NCBI GenBank assembly: GCA_900767955.1
Contig: CAAGBC010000053.1
Coordinates: 3,547 to 67,546, forward strand
DNA: 64,000 nucleotides
Direction: 5' to 3'
DNA from: Spirochaetia bacterium
GTDB taxonomy: Bacteria; Spirochaetota; Spirochaetia; Treponematales; Treponemataceae
A model generated the notes under the pieces. It was not told the DNA's origin and did no database searches. It worked only from the letters and a program-made list of their open reading frames with translations. Each line of letters begins with the position of its first letter. Position 1 is the stretch's first letter. The translations under genes and the position numbers were made by a program. Shown in pieces: positions 10,853-19,860 of this stretch.

Positions 10853-13122
10853 TGTCTAAAAAAGTGGATGACAAACAAACTGTTGAAACTCCTGCAAAAG
10901 AAAAAAAAGCAGTTGCCAAAAATGAACCAAAAAAAGTTCCTGCAAAAAAATTGCCTAAAATTTACAAAAAACAATATACACAAAAAGCCTTTGAAAAAAA
11001 GTTGCTAAAACATTTGTATATTGAAACAGATAAAGATTTAGTAAAACAACTATTCGAAACTTCCACAGATAAAAAAGGAAGAACTGTAATGGTTGTTCCA
11101 AAAGATAAAGAAATTGCAAAAAAGGATTTTGCCCGTTATCAAGTGTTGGCAAAGCAAATTGCAGAACAAAAAGGTGGAATTAAAATTGTTCCACTTTTGG
11201 CAGTTATAATTTTAATCGCGGCAATTGGAATTGTAGTTACTTTATTCAAAAATGTTGTTTTTGAAAAAGCCTTAACTTCATCAATGCAAAAGATTTTTGG
11301 TGCAAAAACAGAAGTTAGTTCTGTGGATTTGCAGATTTTTGGTGCATCTTTGGAAATTAATGATTTGCAACAAGCAAATAAAGATTCACCAATGAAAAAT
11401 TTGTTCCAAATTGACAATATCAAAATGGACTTTAATCTAACAGAATTGTTGCGTGGAAAATTCTGTGCAGAAAATATGGTGGTTTCTGGCGTTGCTCTTG
11501 ATACAGAAAGAACAACTTCTGGTGAAATTCCAATCGTTCACAAAACAAAGGAAGAAAAAAAGACTGAATCACAAATTCAGAAAAAAACAGATGAATTAAA
11601 AGAAAACGCTTCCAAAAAACTTCAGGAAATGTTTGAAAACTACAATCCTGAAACAGTTTTAGCAAATATTCAAAATGAATTAAAATCTCCACAAGTTGCA
11701 GCTACAATTGCAAAAGATGTTCAAGCTTCAGTTGAAAAATGGAAAGAAACTCCTGTTCAAATGCAGAAAGATGTTACTGATTTTACAAAAAGCGTTGAAT
11801 CAGTTACAAAAACACATTGGGGCGGAATTGACAATTTAACAAAATTAAAAGAAGCGCTAGAAACTGTAAATGCCGCAATCACAAAAGGAAATACATTAAA
11901 ATCTTCTATTGAATCTACAACAAACAGCATTAAAGCTGATACAAAAAAAGTTCAAGAATATTCTAGCCAAATTGAAACTGCTGTAAAAAGTGATATGGCT
12001 CTTGTTGATTCAAAAATTACAGAAATGAAGAATTTGTTTTCTCCAAGCGGTTTGCAAAACATAATGAACGAAGCAATTGAATCAATGTTGTATTCTGTTT
12101 TGGGAAAATATTATCCTTATGTAAATAAAGTAAAAGACGCAGCAATGTCTATAAAATCTTCTGGCACAGGAAAAGCAACTGCAAAAAAATCTGATTCCAC
12201 AGAAAAAAAGGAAAAGAAACAGAAAAAACAGACAGTAACAAAAGCTCGTTTGCCAGGAAGAACAATTTATTACAAACAAAATACAGTTCCAAAATTGTTA
12301 ATTCAGAATGTACAAGCATCAGGCTACGAATATGGAACAGAAAATCTTTTGTTCAAAGGTGTTGCTTCAGAAATTAGCAGCGACCAAGATGTTCGCGGAA
12401 AGCCAACAACTGTTCAAGCTGATTTTAAGGTTTTAGGAAAAAATAATTCTGCAAGTGCAATAATCGATGCAAGAGAAGAATCTTCTGCTTCTTTGGTTAC
12501 ACTTTCTTATGTTGGTGGTGGATATCCAATTGCCGCTGATGCACAAGTGTTCAAGTTGAATTCCACTTCTGACATTAATGCAAAATTGTCAGCAGAAAAA
12601 GACGGAAGTTTTATTATTGGCGCAAGTCTTGATATGAATATTTCTGAAATGACAGGAATGACTTTTGAACCTGCAAAAGTTTGTCAGTTGTATCAAAAAG
12701 CTCTTGCTGATGTAAAAAAACTTTCTGTTGGTTTTAATGTTGGTTACGATGTTGAAAATGGAATGGTGGTTTCTATTCAAAATCCAGAAAAACTTGCAGG
12801 CCAATTAGTAAATCCTATTGTGAATGTTTTGCAAGGGGAACTTAATTCTATTGCCAGCGATACAAAATCAAAAGTAACAGCAATTCTTTCTGAAAAAACA
12901 AATGGCGCAACAGATAAAATTGCTGAATTTACAAATATTCAAAAATCTATTGAAGATTCAAAATCCAAAATGGAAGATATGAATAAACAATTGGAATTGA
13001 AGAAAAAAGAACTTTCAAAACGCATTGAAGATTTGACAAAACAGGCAACTTCAAAAGCTGTTGAAAAAGTTATTGGAGACACAGATATTAAAAGTGGCCT
13101 AAAAAGTTTGCTTAAAAAATAA
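10852..13122 (+). CDS. TIGR03545 family protein, membrane-anchored, coiled-coil
   Basis: A 756-residue protein with a Lys/Ala-rich cytoplasmic N-terminus, one transmembrane helix near residues 115-140 (VPLLAVIILIAAIGIVVTLF) and a large remaining part that would be periplasmic. Residues 215-400 and 690-756 are rich in Lys, Glu and Gln with heptad character, consistent with coiled coils. The middle (about 480-690) is beta-rich and resembles AsmA-like envelope proteins in style, though I see no diagnostic motif. It overlaps TIGR03546 by one base, the usual partnership of the family. Function unknown; a structural or transport role at the envelope is inferred. Confidence 0.8.
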   Translation: MSKKVDDKQTVETPAKEKKAVAKNEPKKVPAKKLPKIYKKQYTQKAFEKKLLKHLYIETDKDLVKQLFETSTDKKGRTVMVVPKDKEIAKKDFARYQVLAKQIAEQKGGIKIVPLLAVIILIAAIGIVVTLFKNVVFEKALTSSMQKIFGAKTEVSSVDLQIFGASLEINDLQQANKDSPMKNLFQIDNIKMDFNLTELLRGKFCAENMVVSGVALDTERTTSGEIPIVHKTKEEKKTESQIQKKTDELKENASKKLQEMFENYNPETVLANIQNELKSPQVAATIAKDVQASVEKWKETPVQMQKDVTDFTKSVESVTKTHWGGIDNLTKLKEALETVNAAITKGNTLKSSIESTTNSIKADTKKVQEYSSQIETAVKSDMALVDSKITEMKNLFSPSGLQNIMNEAIESMLYSVLGKYYPYVNKVKDAAMSIKSSGTGKATAKKSDSTEKKEKKQKKQTVTKARLPGRTIYYKQNTVPKLLIQNVQASGYEYGTENLLFKGVASEISSDQDVRGKPTTVQADFKVLGKNNSASAIIDAREESSASLVTLSYVGGGYPIAADAQVFKLNSTSDINAKLSAEKDGSFIIGASLDMNISEMTGMTFEPAKVCQLYQKALADVKKLSVGFNVGYDVENGMVVSIQNPEKLAGQLVNPIVNVLQGELNSIASDTKSKVTAILSEKTNGATDKIAEFTNIQKSIEDSKSKMEDMNKQLELKKKELSKRIEDLTKQATSKAVEKVIGDTDIKSGLKSLLKK

Positions 13123-13194
13123 AATATAACTTCTATAACTGTTTAGAATTTGTTATATTTAAAGTGTTAATTTTATTAAAAAAAGGTGGTAATT

Positions 13195-13443
13195 ATGAGT
13201 GATTCAAATCAGACACTTGAAGAACGCGTATTAGAAGCAATTGATATGTTCCGCCCACAGTTACAAGCTGACGGTGGTGATATGGAATATGTTTGCATTG
13301 ATGAAGAAAATCGTCTTCATTTGCGTTTAGTTGGAGCTTGTGGAAGTTGTCCAATGGCTGTTATGACATTAAAAATGGGTGTGGAACGCTACATTAAAGA
13401 TGCAGTTCCAGAAATTACAGAAGTAGTACAAGATAAGGATTAA
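13195..13443 (+). CDS. NifU C-terminal-domain Fe-S cluster scaffold/carrier protein
   Basis: An 82-residue protein matching the stand-alone NifU C-terminal (Nfu) domain. The hallmark GACGSCPMAVMTLKMG is present, with the C-x-x-C pair that binds a bridging 4Fe-4S cluster at a dimer interface. Nfu proteins carry clusters to apo-enzymes in the cytoplasm. I chose ATG 13195 because AAAGGTGG sits at the right distance; an in-frame GTG at 13186 overlaps that ribosome binding site. An inverted repeat (13122-13130 with 13152-13160) just upstream may terminate the preceding operon. The gene is two bases from slyD and probably co-transcribed with it. Confidence 0.9.
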   Translation: MSDSNQTLEERVLEAIDMFRPQLQADGGDMEYVCIDEENRLHLRLVGACGSCPMAVMTLKMGVERYIKDAVPEITEVVQDKD

Positions 13444-13445
13444 TT

Positions 13446-13979
13446 ATGAAAGTTTCAAAAGATAAAGTTGTTAAAATTAATTATACATTAACAGATTCAA
13501 ATGGAATTCAGTTGGATTCTTCTGAAGGAAAAGAGCCTTTGGAATACATTCAGGGAAATAATATGCTTATTTCTGGCTTGGAAGCAAAAATTGAAGGAAC
13601 TGAAGCTGGTGACAAATTTACAGTAACAATTCCTGCAAAAGAAGCTTACGGCGAATATGATGATCGTCTTCTTTTGGAAGTTCCAAGAAAACAATTTGAC
13701 TATGATGGCGATATCGAAATTGGAATGCCATTTCAAGCAATGTCTCCAAATGGCGGAATGATGATTGTTCATGTTGTAAATGTTACAGAAGAAAATGTTA
13801 CAGTTGACGGAAACCATGAATTAGCAGGAAAAGATCTTACATTTGATGTTGAAATTGTTTCTGTTAGAGATGCAACTCAAGAAGAATTAGATGCACTTTC
13901 AAGTGGTTGTGGCTGTGGTTGCGGTTGTGACGGTGATTGTTCAGACGGTGACTGTGGTTGCGACGGTGGTTGCTGCTAA
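13446..13979 (+). CDS. slyD: SlyD-type FKBP peptidyl-prolyl isomerase with Cys-rich metal-binding tail
   Basis: 177 residues. The first ~70 residues form an FKBP half-domain (KVVKINYTLTDSNG, LEYIQGNNMLISGLE, EAYGEYDD), interrupted by the insert-in-flap chaperone domain (about 75-125) and closed by GKDLTFDVEIVSVRDAT, the SlyD layout. The last 25 residues are a run of Cys, Gly and Asp with ten cysteines, which in SlyD binds Ni or Zn. The protein assists folding and metal delivery in the cytoplasm. Here the tail uses Cys where enterobacterial SlyD has many His. It follows the Fe-S carrier gene by two bases and ends before a strong hairpin terminator. Confidence 0.9.
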   Translation: MKVSKDKVVKINYTLTDSNGIQLDSSEGKEPLEYIQGNNMLISGLEAKIEGTEAGDKFTVTIPAKEAYGEYDDRLLLEVPRKQFDYDGDIEIGMPFQAMSPNGGMMIVHVVNVTEENVTVDGNHELAGKDLTFDVEIVSVRDATQEELDALSSGCGCGCGCDGDCSDGDCGCDGGCC

Positions 13980-14016
13980 TTTTGTTTTGTAAATGATTTT
14001 TATTTTTGGTAGAAAG

Positions 14017-14049
14017 GCCCAAAGAATTAAAATCTTTGGGCTTTTTTTT
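14017..14049. terminator. Intrinsic terminator after slyD, possibly bidirectional
   Basis: A perfect nine-base stem GCCCAAAGA (14017-14025) pairs with TCTTTGGGC (14033-14041) and is followed by eight Ts. The convergent gene aroK on the minus strand stops at 14048, so the hairpin could serve both transcripts. Confidence 0.85.
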
Positions 14050-14608
14050 ATAGATTTTCCAAAATTAATTTTAAGTTGTTTTCTTTTGAATCACTTTTTA
14101 ATTCAATTGTTTTGTCTGCGATTTTTGAATAAATTTCAACGCGGGCAACATAGAATGTGTGAAAGATTTGTCTTACTTCTTTTTCGGACTTTGGATTTTG
14201 GTTAGAAATATATGCAGGAAGGTTTTTCCAAGTTCCGTCGGATAATTGTTCCGCTTTGTTTATAATTCTGTTTGCAGAAACTTCTTCTGGGGTTTTTAGG
14301 AATATGAATGTTCCGAATTGGGATAATAATTCTAATGCAGGAGCATTGTCGCAAATTCCTCCGCCTGTGGAAATTACGATTTTTTGGTTTTTAAATTCAT
14401 CTATGATTTTGGAACAAGCTTCTTCTTCTGCTTGCATAAAAGCTGCAGCTCCTTGTTGATTGTATATTTCTCTAGGAGTTTTGCCTGTTAATTCAGTGAT
14501 TTTTTCGTCTATGTCTACCCATGGACAATTTAATTCTTTTGATAATAGTAAGCCTTGTGTGCTTTTTCCTGAATGTTTGATTCCAAGTAAAATTATTGAT
14601 TTATTCAT
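14048..14608 (-). CDS. aroK: Shikimate kinase
   Basis: 186 residues when started at the ATG at 14608. The P-loop GIKHSGKST near residue 8, the shikimate-binding stretch WVDIDEKITELTGKTPREIY and the STGGG loop are those of shikimate kinase, which phosphorylates shikimate with ATP in the chorismate pathway. The C-terminal part departs from the short AroK type, with an extended helical lid region. A GTG 36 bases further upstream is possible, but the ATG places the P-loop at the usual distance from the N-terminus. No clear ribosome binding site is seen. It converges on slyD and is divergent from the PrsW-like gene. Confidence 0.88.
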   Translation of the reverse strand: MNKSIILLGIKHSGKSTQGLLLSKELNCPWVDIDEKITELTGKTPREIYNQQGAAAFMQAEEEACSKIIDEFKNQKIVISTGGGICDNAPALELLSQFGTFIFLKTPEEVSANRIINKAEQLSDGTWKNLPAYISNQNPKSEKEVRQIFHTFYVARVEIYSKIADKTIELKSDSKENNLKLILENL

Positions 14609-14665
14609 TTTTATAGTATATCTGTTGTAATTGCAAAAGTCCACTTCATAGTGTATTCTAAATTT

Positions 14666-15454
14666 ATGAATGTATATTTAGTTTTGGCATTGTGTTTTGT
14701 TCCTTATGTTTTAATGTTTGTTATAGCTAAGTTTTTTTGTAAAGCAAAGATTTCCACTTGTCTTATTGCTAGTTTGTTGGGATTGTTGTCGGTAGTTCCG
14801 ATTGTTATTTTGCAATATATTTTTGCAGATGTTTTTCAGGTAGAACAAAAAATTGAATTGGGCGCTTTTTTTACATTGTTCCTAAGTTGTTTGCTTTATA
14901 ATGGACTTGTGGAAGAAGGCATAAAAATGCTTTGTTTGTTTGGAATTTCGGCTAAAAAATTGCAATTAAAAGAATTTTTTGTTGCAACTCTTTTATTCGG
15001 AATGATTTTGGGCTGTTTTGAATCTGCAACTTATTTCTTGCAACATTTACAAAAAACTAATGCTCGTGGCGGACAACTTTTATATGATATTTTGTTTTTA
15101 AGAATGTTTTCTTCGGATTTAATTCATATGTTCTGCGCAGGTCTTTCTGGATTATTTGTTTGGGGAATTAAAAATAAGAAGATTTATATAATGCCTCTTG
15201 TGTATGCAATTTTTATTCACGGGATTTTTAATTTCTTTAATTATTTTAATGGCGGAATTCAGTTGTTTGCATATGTTGCGATTTTCTTTGCAATTATTGA
15301 ATGTCGTGTAAAATATGTAAAATTTGCCACAGAAACAGAAGAAACAAAAGTTTTGGCAGAGGACACAAAAATGCCTGCTAAAACAAAGAAATCAACAAAA
15401 TCTAAAAGTTCTAAAGCTCCAAACAATGTTGAACTAAAAGAAGAAAAAGATTAA
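14666..15454 (+). CDS. PrsW-like intramembrane metalloprotease family protein
   Basis: About 262 residues with seven or eight predicted membrane helices and a Lys-rich tail. The motifs of the PrsW/CPBP-type superfamily are visible: VEEGIKM (E-E-x-x-K), CFESATYF (E in a membrane helix), DLIHMFCAGLSG and HGIFNF (two His). In Bacillus PrsW cleaves an anti-sigma factor; the substrate here is unknown. A GTG at 14651 could also start the gene; I use ATG 14666, neither having a good ribosome binding site. It is followed by the initiator tRNA gene. Confidence 0.75.
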   Translation: MNVYLVLALCFVPYVLMFVIAKFFCKAKISTCLIASLLGLLSVVPIVILQYIFADVFQVEQKIELGAFFTLFLSCLLYNGLVEEGIKMLCLFGISAKKLQLKEFFVATLLFGMILGCFESATYFLQHLQKTNARGGQLLYDILFLRMFSSDLIHMFCAGLSGLFVWGIKNKKIYIMPLVYAIFIHGIFNFFNYFNGGIQLFAYVAIFFAIIECRVKYVKFATETEETKVLAEDTKMPAKTKKSTKSKSSKAPNNVELKEEKD

Positions 15455-15513
15455 TTTTATATTACATTTACTTGACTTTTTTTTCTGAATACTTTAGTAT
15501 AGTGTCAATACGA

Positions 15514-15586
15514 CGCGGGGTAGAGCAGTTGGCAGCTCGTCGGGCTCATAACCCGGAGGCCGTTGGTTCAAGTCCAACCCCCGCTA
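15514..15586 (+). tRNA. tRNA-fMet (anticodon CAT), initiator
   Basis: A full cloverleaf with acceptor CGCGGGG paired to CCCCGCT apart from an unpaired C1-T72, anticodon loop CTCATAA, and a T arm GTTGG-TTCAAGT-CCAAC. The mismatch at position 1-72 and three consecutive G-C pairs in the anticodon stem (GGG/CCC) are the marks of initiator rather than elongator tRNA-Met. CCA is not encoded. Confidence 0.92.
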
Positions 15587-15590
15587 TATA

Positions 15591-15617
15591 GGTTTCTCAG
15601 TTTTGGGAAACCTTTTT
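15591..15617 (+). terminator. Terminator of the tRNA-fMet transcript
   Basis: GGTTTC (15591-15596) pairs with GAAACC across a short loop and is followed by TTTTTT. It starts five bases after the tRNA. Confidence 0.8.
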
Positions 15618-15629
15618 TGTTTTTAAATT

Positions 15630-15798
15630 ATCTGTTGAACTTGAAGCGTAATGAACGCCGAGCAAGTGCGAGGAAAAGCAGATAGGATGTCTGCGACAGT
15701 GAATGAAGCCGGCCTGTAAGGAGTAAACAAGATGTTTACGACTGCAAGGCAAGTCCTGCCCCTCGCTATAACGACCACTCAGAAATGAGTGGTTTTTT
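15630..15798 (+). other. Structured intergenic element with repeated hairpins, ending in a terminator
   Basis: The stretch contains two similar hairpins, GCAGAT-AGGAT-GTCTGC and GTAAAC-AAGAT-GTTTAC, each followed by GAC, and more short complementary segments (GCGAGG near 15666 with CCTCGC near 15760). It ends with CCACTC-AGAAAT-GAGTGG plus TTTTTT (15775-15798), a good intrinsic terminator. No ORF fits. It could be a small structured RNA or a repeat family member inserted after the tRNA gene. From 15799 to about 16030 I see nothing recognisable. Confidence 0.4.
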
Positions 15799-16030
15799 GT
15801 TTTAAACTGAAGTTATCTGAACCTAAATAGACAAATAAGACTAATAAAATAGGATTTTCTGCCTCGGATACCTATATTTTAACACTAGATTTTCAAAAAA
15901 TCAAATTATTCAAATTCACCTGAATCCACTGAAATTCAAGATTTACTTAAACTACTTACTTTAAGATCGTAGACTGTAGTTTTTTTGCCTACGGCCTAAC
16001 CTAAAATTTTTTCTGATGTTTTTATGTTTA

Positions 16031-17182
16031 ACACCATAACGGAAATGAATGTATTGGCATATTTCTTGATGAAAATGAAAATACTTCTTTTCCAAATCCA
16101 CTAGAAAAACTTAATTATCTTTCTGGAAAAAGAGCATCTTTAATAAGCAATAAAACGGAAGAAAAGAAAATAAATCCGCCTCAATTGTATAATTTAAATG
16201 ATTTACAAAAAGAAGCTTTTAGATTGTATGGTTTTTCTGCAGAAAGAACTTTGCAAATTGTTCAAAAGTTATATGAAGAATATAAATGTGTTTCTTATCC
16301 AAAAACACCTTCAAAAGTAATGGGAAAAGATAACATAAACTTGTGTAAAGTAACATCGTCAATGTTATTATTGACCTATAAATGTTATAATGAAGCTTTT
16401 GAAAATGGAAACTATACTTCCTCAAATAAACGAGTTTTTGATGATTCAAAATTAGAAGCTCACCACGCAATAATTCCTCTAGAAGTTCTTCCTAAAACTG
16501 CTAGTGCTGATGAAAAAAAATATACTGTTTAATTCTGGAAAGATTCTTTCTTGCTTTCTGTCCCGCTCATCTTTATGAAAAACAAACTGTTTTTTTAGAT
16601 GTGAATGGTTCAAGATTTAAGATTATTGGTAGAAAGATTATCGATAACGGATGGAAAACTTTTGTTACGATTAATACACCTGAAGAAAAAGAAAATATTT
16701 TAGATTCACAAGTTTTATCTGAAATTGATTGGAATAATCTTAATCTAAATACGATTACAACTATGCCAAAGAATACAAAAGCTCCAAAGTATTTTAATGA
16801 AGCATCTATTTTAGCATTCATGGAAAATCCAAAATCAATAGAAACAGAAGGAAAACTAGTTGGACTTGGAACAGCTGCAACAAGACACTCATTCATTCCA
16901 AAACTACTAAAATCAAAATATATCGAGTTTAACAAAAAAGATATTGTTATTACTGAATTAGGAAAAGCATTCTTAGAAGGTTTTACTAAATCTCCTGCAA
17001 AACTACTTGCTGACATAAGTCAAACAACAAAATGGGAAGAACAACTCAAAGATAATCCAGAACTCTTTTTGGAAAACATCAAAGAATATATCCGTAATTC
17101 TGTTTCAACACCAATAAACTTGAAATCAGAATTTGCAAAATTTCAAACCAAGCAAAATTACAGCAAAAAGAGGAGGGCATAA
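16031..17182 (+). pseudogene. Type IA topoisomerase (TopB/topoisomerase III-like), N-truncated and frameshifted
   Basis: The C-terminal part of a TopB-type enzyme of the kind carried by conjugative elements. NPPQLYNLNDLQKEAFRLYG and the following QIVQKLYEEYKCVSYPKTPS match the region around the active-site tyrosine (Y-P-K/R-T). The TOPRIM half is missing: the frame opens at a TAA near 16028 and has no start. Near 16530 one base has been lost. The first frame hits TAA after KYTV, and the protein continues in another frame as LERFFLAFCPAHLYE, through the zone LVGLGTAATRHSFIPKLL, to 17182. I infer a dead fragment of an integrated element, not a working enzyme. Confidence 0.8.
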
Positions 17183-17475
17183 TGAACCAAAAGCAATTCC
17201 TCTTTGAAAAAAATGACTGTAAAGTTTATAAACTAACTGTATTAAATCATTCTTATTTTATTGTAGAACATGCTGGAAAACGATATATCAGAAAGAGTAG
17301 TGCAGGTGTAAATGGATTGATAAAGTCCTCAGCATATAAAAATCATGAATCTTTTGATTATTACGTAAAAAAGTACAAACCAAAAAAACATGATCGGTTT
17401 ATTATTTATACAAAAGATTTGGCACAAGATAATGATACCATCTTTATACCAATTTATATGACGATGTGTTTATAA
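17182..17475 (+). CDS. Hypothetical protein, 97 aa, coupled to the topoisomerase remnant
   Basis: I do not recognise this protein. It starts at ATG 17182, overlapping the stop of the topoisomerase remnant (TAATG), with AGGAGGG directly upstream, so it was once co-translated with it. The sequence is basic and mixed alpha/beta, with a GKRYIRKSSAGVNG segment and no cysteine cluster. The last residues run into the convergent VirB8-like fragment at 17454, which suggests that its original C-terminus was lost at a rearrangement junction. Confidence 0.5.
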   Translation: MNQKQFLFEKNDCKVYKLTVLNHSYFIVEHAGKRYIRKSSAGVNGLIKSSAYKNHESFDYYVKKYKPKKHDRFIIYTKDLAQDNDTIFIPIYMTMCL

Positions 17476-17774
17476 GACCAATTAGTTCGCGCAATGCAGA
17501 CGAGAAGGTTGGTGAGATTTTGGAACATTAAAGTTTTGATAGTTTTTCTAGAAACTGGCCCGATATATTGAGTTTCTCCAAAGTCATTCATTGTAACTAA
17601 ACCTGGAATAGAATCGGGTTGCGAGACAGCATACATTGTGACGCCGATAGATAAGAAAAACGCCAATACAGACACAACTACAATAAATTTAAGAAGACGA
17701 TTTTTTTGTTCAGTAAACTCTGAACCCTTTTCGAGAAAATTTTGTTGGAGGATTTTTTCTTGTAACACAAGCAC
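17454..17774 (-). pseudogene. VirB8/TrbF-like conjugation protein, N-terminal fragment
   Basis: 106 residues with a cytoplasmic charged N-terminus, one transmembrane helix (FIVVVSVLAFFLSIGVTMYA) and then SIPGLVTMNDFGETQYIGPV. This resembles the start of VirB8/TrbF proteins of type IV secretion, in which one membrane helix is followed by a periplasmic NTF2-like domain. Only the first third of such a protein is present, and the end is unrelated to the family. I call it a truncated remnant. It lies directly beside the attC-like site. Identification is tentative. Confidence 0.45.
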
Positions 17775-17789
17775 GCTAGTGGGCGTGTG

Positions 17790-17854
17790 AGCATAACAAT
17801 TGGTTGTACCGCAGCGGGCTTGACCCGCTGTCGGCTACGAACCTATGTTATGCT
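17790..17854 (-). repeat. attC recombination site of an integron cassette
   Basis: A 65-base imperfect palindrome. The outer arms AGCATAAC (17790-17797) and GTTATGCT (17847-17854) are complementary, and the inner arms pair with a few unpaired extra bases around AGCGGG-CTTGA-CCCGCT. The outer core (y-AAC ... GTT-r), the inner arms with extrahelical bases and the compact length are features of attC sites folded and used by integron integrases. It lies just downstream of the minus-strand lipoprotein gene, where an attC belongs relative to its cassette. Confidence 0.7.
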
Positions 17855-17860
17855 TTTATA

Positions 17861-19044
17861 TTATTTATTTATTCTTTGTACTTCATAGTTACATGTAGCA
17901 ATCCAATTTCCGTTTTCGTCTGTTACATTTTCTATATTTTTTAGAAGTTGGCCATTATTATCGAGTAATTTAAAATATGCATTTTCGTCTAAATTTTCCC
18001 AAATGTCACCTTCAATGTTTTTACAAACTGCTTGCCATCCATCATACTTTTGTTCTGATAAAGGTGAATATGAATATTCCACATTACTGTATTTTGTTGC
18101 ATTTGCTGCCGTTGATGTATACATATAATTATAAAATGCAAGATTGTTTGAATTATAAAGAACTCTAGCATAACAACCTCCACTGGAAGCATGTGGGGTT
18201 AAAATAATATAGTAGGTATTAGGTTTCCAAAGTGCATACAAATCTAGATTACCGTTATTTATGTTATTCATATTGTTAACATAAACTCTTTCTGTCATAC
18301 TTGAACTCACACCTTCATTTGTATAAGACCAACCGGAAAAAGTATAACCAATTCTTGTAGGTGCGGTTAGGGTTATATATGAAGTTCCCCAAATAAATTC
18401 TGTTGGATTACTTCCTGTTGCAGTGCCACCATTTAAATGATATGTAACGGAATAGGTGGATTCTGAAAAAATAGCTGTATATGTTGTGTCTTCATTTGGA
18501 AAATTTTCAGGAATTTCTGGTTCCCACCATGCTAATTCATATCCATCTATTGCAGTTACTGTTGGAAGTCCTGTAATAGGATTTCCTGCATTACCTGTAA
18601 TAGTTTTAGTTCCATAAGTGTTATCCTCAAACCTTCCTTTTGAATCAATTTTAAATACCAAAGTTACTGTAGTGTCAATATATTTTGCTATGCTAACACT
18701 GATGCTTCCAGAGTTTGAAACTGATACAGATATAGTGGCGGAATGTGAATTATCGGATGCAATTACTTTTGTTGCCCTTCAGTTTTCGATGTAATTGTAA
18801 TTACTTTATTCTCAAGAACTGCGGTGGCTACCTCTGGATTATTTGATATGACTGAAGTAGCATTTATTCCTAGATTCTCAATATCTGCAGTGATTTCTTT
18901 AGTTTGACTTGTAAAAATATCTTCGATTTTATTTGTTTCATTATTGTCAGGATTCTCTGATGAACTCGGAGTATCACAACCTATAAAAGAAATTGTAGTA
19001 ATAAGGACAAACAGCAATGTTCCCAGTTTTATAATTTTTTTCAT
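17861..19044 (-). pseudogene. Lipoprotein with InlB-type repeats, cassette gene split by a frameshift
   Basis: Two minus-strand frames belong together. The first (19044 to 18763) starts MKKIIKLG with a signal peptide and lipobox SFIGC-D, then a Ser/Asn-rich linker. The second (to 17861) contains AWWEPEIPENFPNEDTTYTA, YHLNGGTATGSNP and GYTFSGWSYT, typical Listeria-Bacteroides (InlB B-type) repeats. Between them a continuous coding sequence is recovered (ATKVIASDNSHSATISVSVS) if one base is restored near 18775. The product would be an outer-membrane or surface lipoprotein of about 394 residues. A sequencing error could also explain the break. It lies between the integrase remnant and the attC site, so it looks like an integron cassette. 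Confidence 0.7.
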
Positions 19045-19094
19045 AAAATCCTCCTTGGATTTTATACATGATGTTTAAAAATGTCGGAAGATTT

Positions 19095-19145
19095 TCCTTA
19101 TCAACGACAAGTGGCGCAGTGCGCCATCAACCTAACATAATTTCT
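19095..19145 (-). other. Possible attI or degenerate attC site between intI and the first cassette
   Basis: A small palindrome GGCGC-AGT-GCGCC (19113-19125) is followed by AACCTAAC, which read on the minus strand is GTTAGGT and fits the GTTRRRY core of integron sites. The position between the intI remnant and the first cassette gene is where attI is expected. The rest of 19045-19272 holds only the cassette promoter region. Confidence 0.35.
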
Positions 19146-19272
19146 CCGTATCAGTTGTAAGAAGTTTACACTGCAAAAAGTGTCAGTGTAAATTCTTGCA
19201 TCATTTTACTTATTCCTTAGTATACAACTCTTTCACGAATGTATCCAGATTTTACACGGATACTGGTAAGTT

Positions 19273-19690
19273 TTACATTTTATCCAGAGGACTTATTACA
19301 CCACCAGCTCCGCGATTTAGGACATGGGTATAAATCATTGTTGTACTCACATCGCTGTGGCCAAGAAGTTCCTGGATTGTCCTTATATCGTATCCGTTTT
19401 CCAGCAAGTGAGTTGCAAAAGAATGACGAAAGGTGTGGCAACTTGCGTTTTTATTGATGCCAGCTTCCAAAATGGCCTGTTTTACGGCACGCTCATAAGT
19501 GATTCATCTAAATGCCATCTGCCTTCCTCTCCTGTCTGGATATTTTTCCATCTATTTTTTTGTGAAAAAAGCCATTGCCATTTAAATTCCTTGCTTCCGC
19601 CCTGAGGCTGAGGGTATTTCCTCTCATGCCCTTTTCGATGTACTCTCCGAAATTGCTGCAGTAACTTTGCCTCATGTCTTCCGCAACAAT
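19273..19690 (-). pseudogene. intI: Integron integrase IntI, C-terminal remnant with frameshift
   Basis: Read on the minus strand, the C-terminal half of an integron integrase is clear: KYPQPQGGSKEFKWQWLF, then RWHLDESLM, then after loss of one base at about 19472 ERAVKQAILEAGINKNASC, HTFRHSFATHLLENGYDIRT and IYTHVLNRGAGGVISPLD. HTFRHS, GHSDV and the Y in IYTHV are tyrosine-recombinase catalytic motifs. The extra WQWLF segment and the VISPLD end are specific to IntI. The N-terminal half is missing; upstream of about 19690 the frame is broken. It is transcribed toward its cassettes, as in the unusual T. denticola integron, and cannot encode an active enzyme as written. Confidence 0.85.
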
Positions 19691-19860
19691 CATCAGTTCA
19701 TCTGGTGTCTTGTTCCAGACATGTTTTGCAAAATACTGCGCTTTATGAAGCCATCCGCAGAACTTTTCCCCTCCATCAGGCGACATCTATCTTGGCATAG
19801 AGGGTCTATTCTCTATCTATAAGTAAAATTACCTCTTTTGAAATTGAAGATTCAAAAATC

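Noticed and set aside
19508..19786. Minus-strand 92-codon frame as a separate gene
   Set aside because: Its second half is the integrase sequence read in the wrong frame; only the first ~50 codons remain unexplained and have no recognised family.
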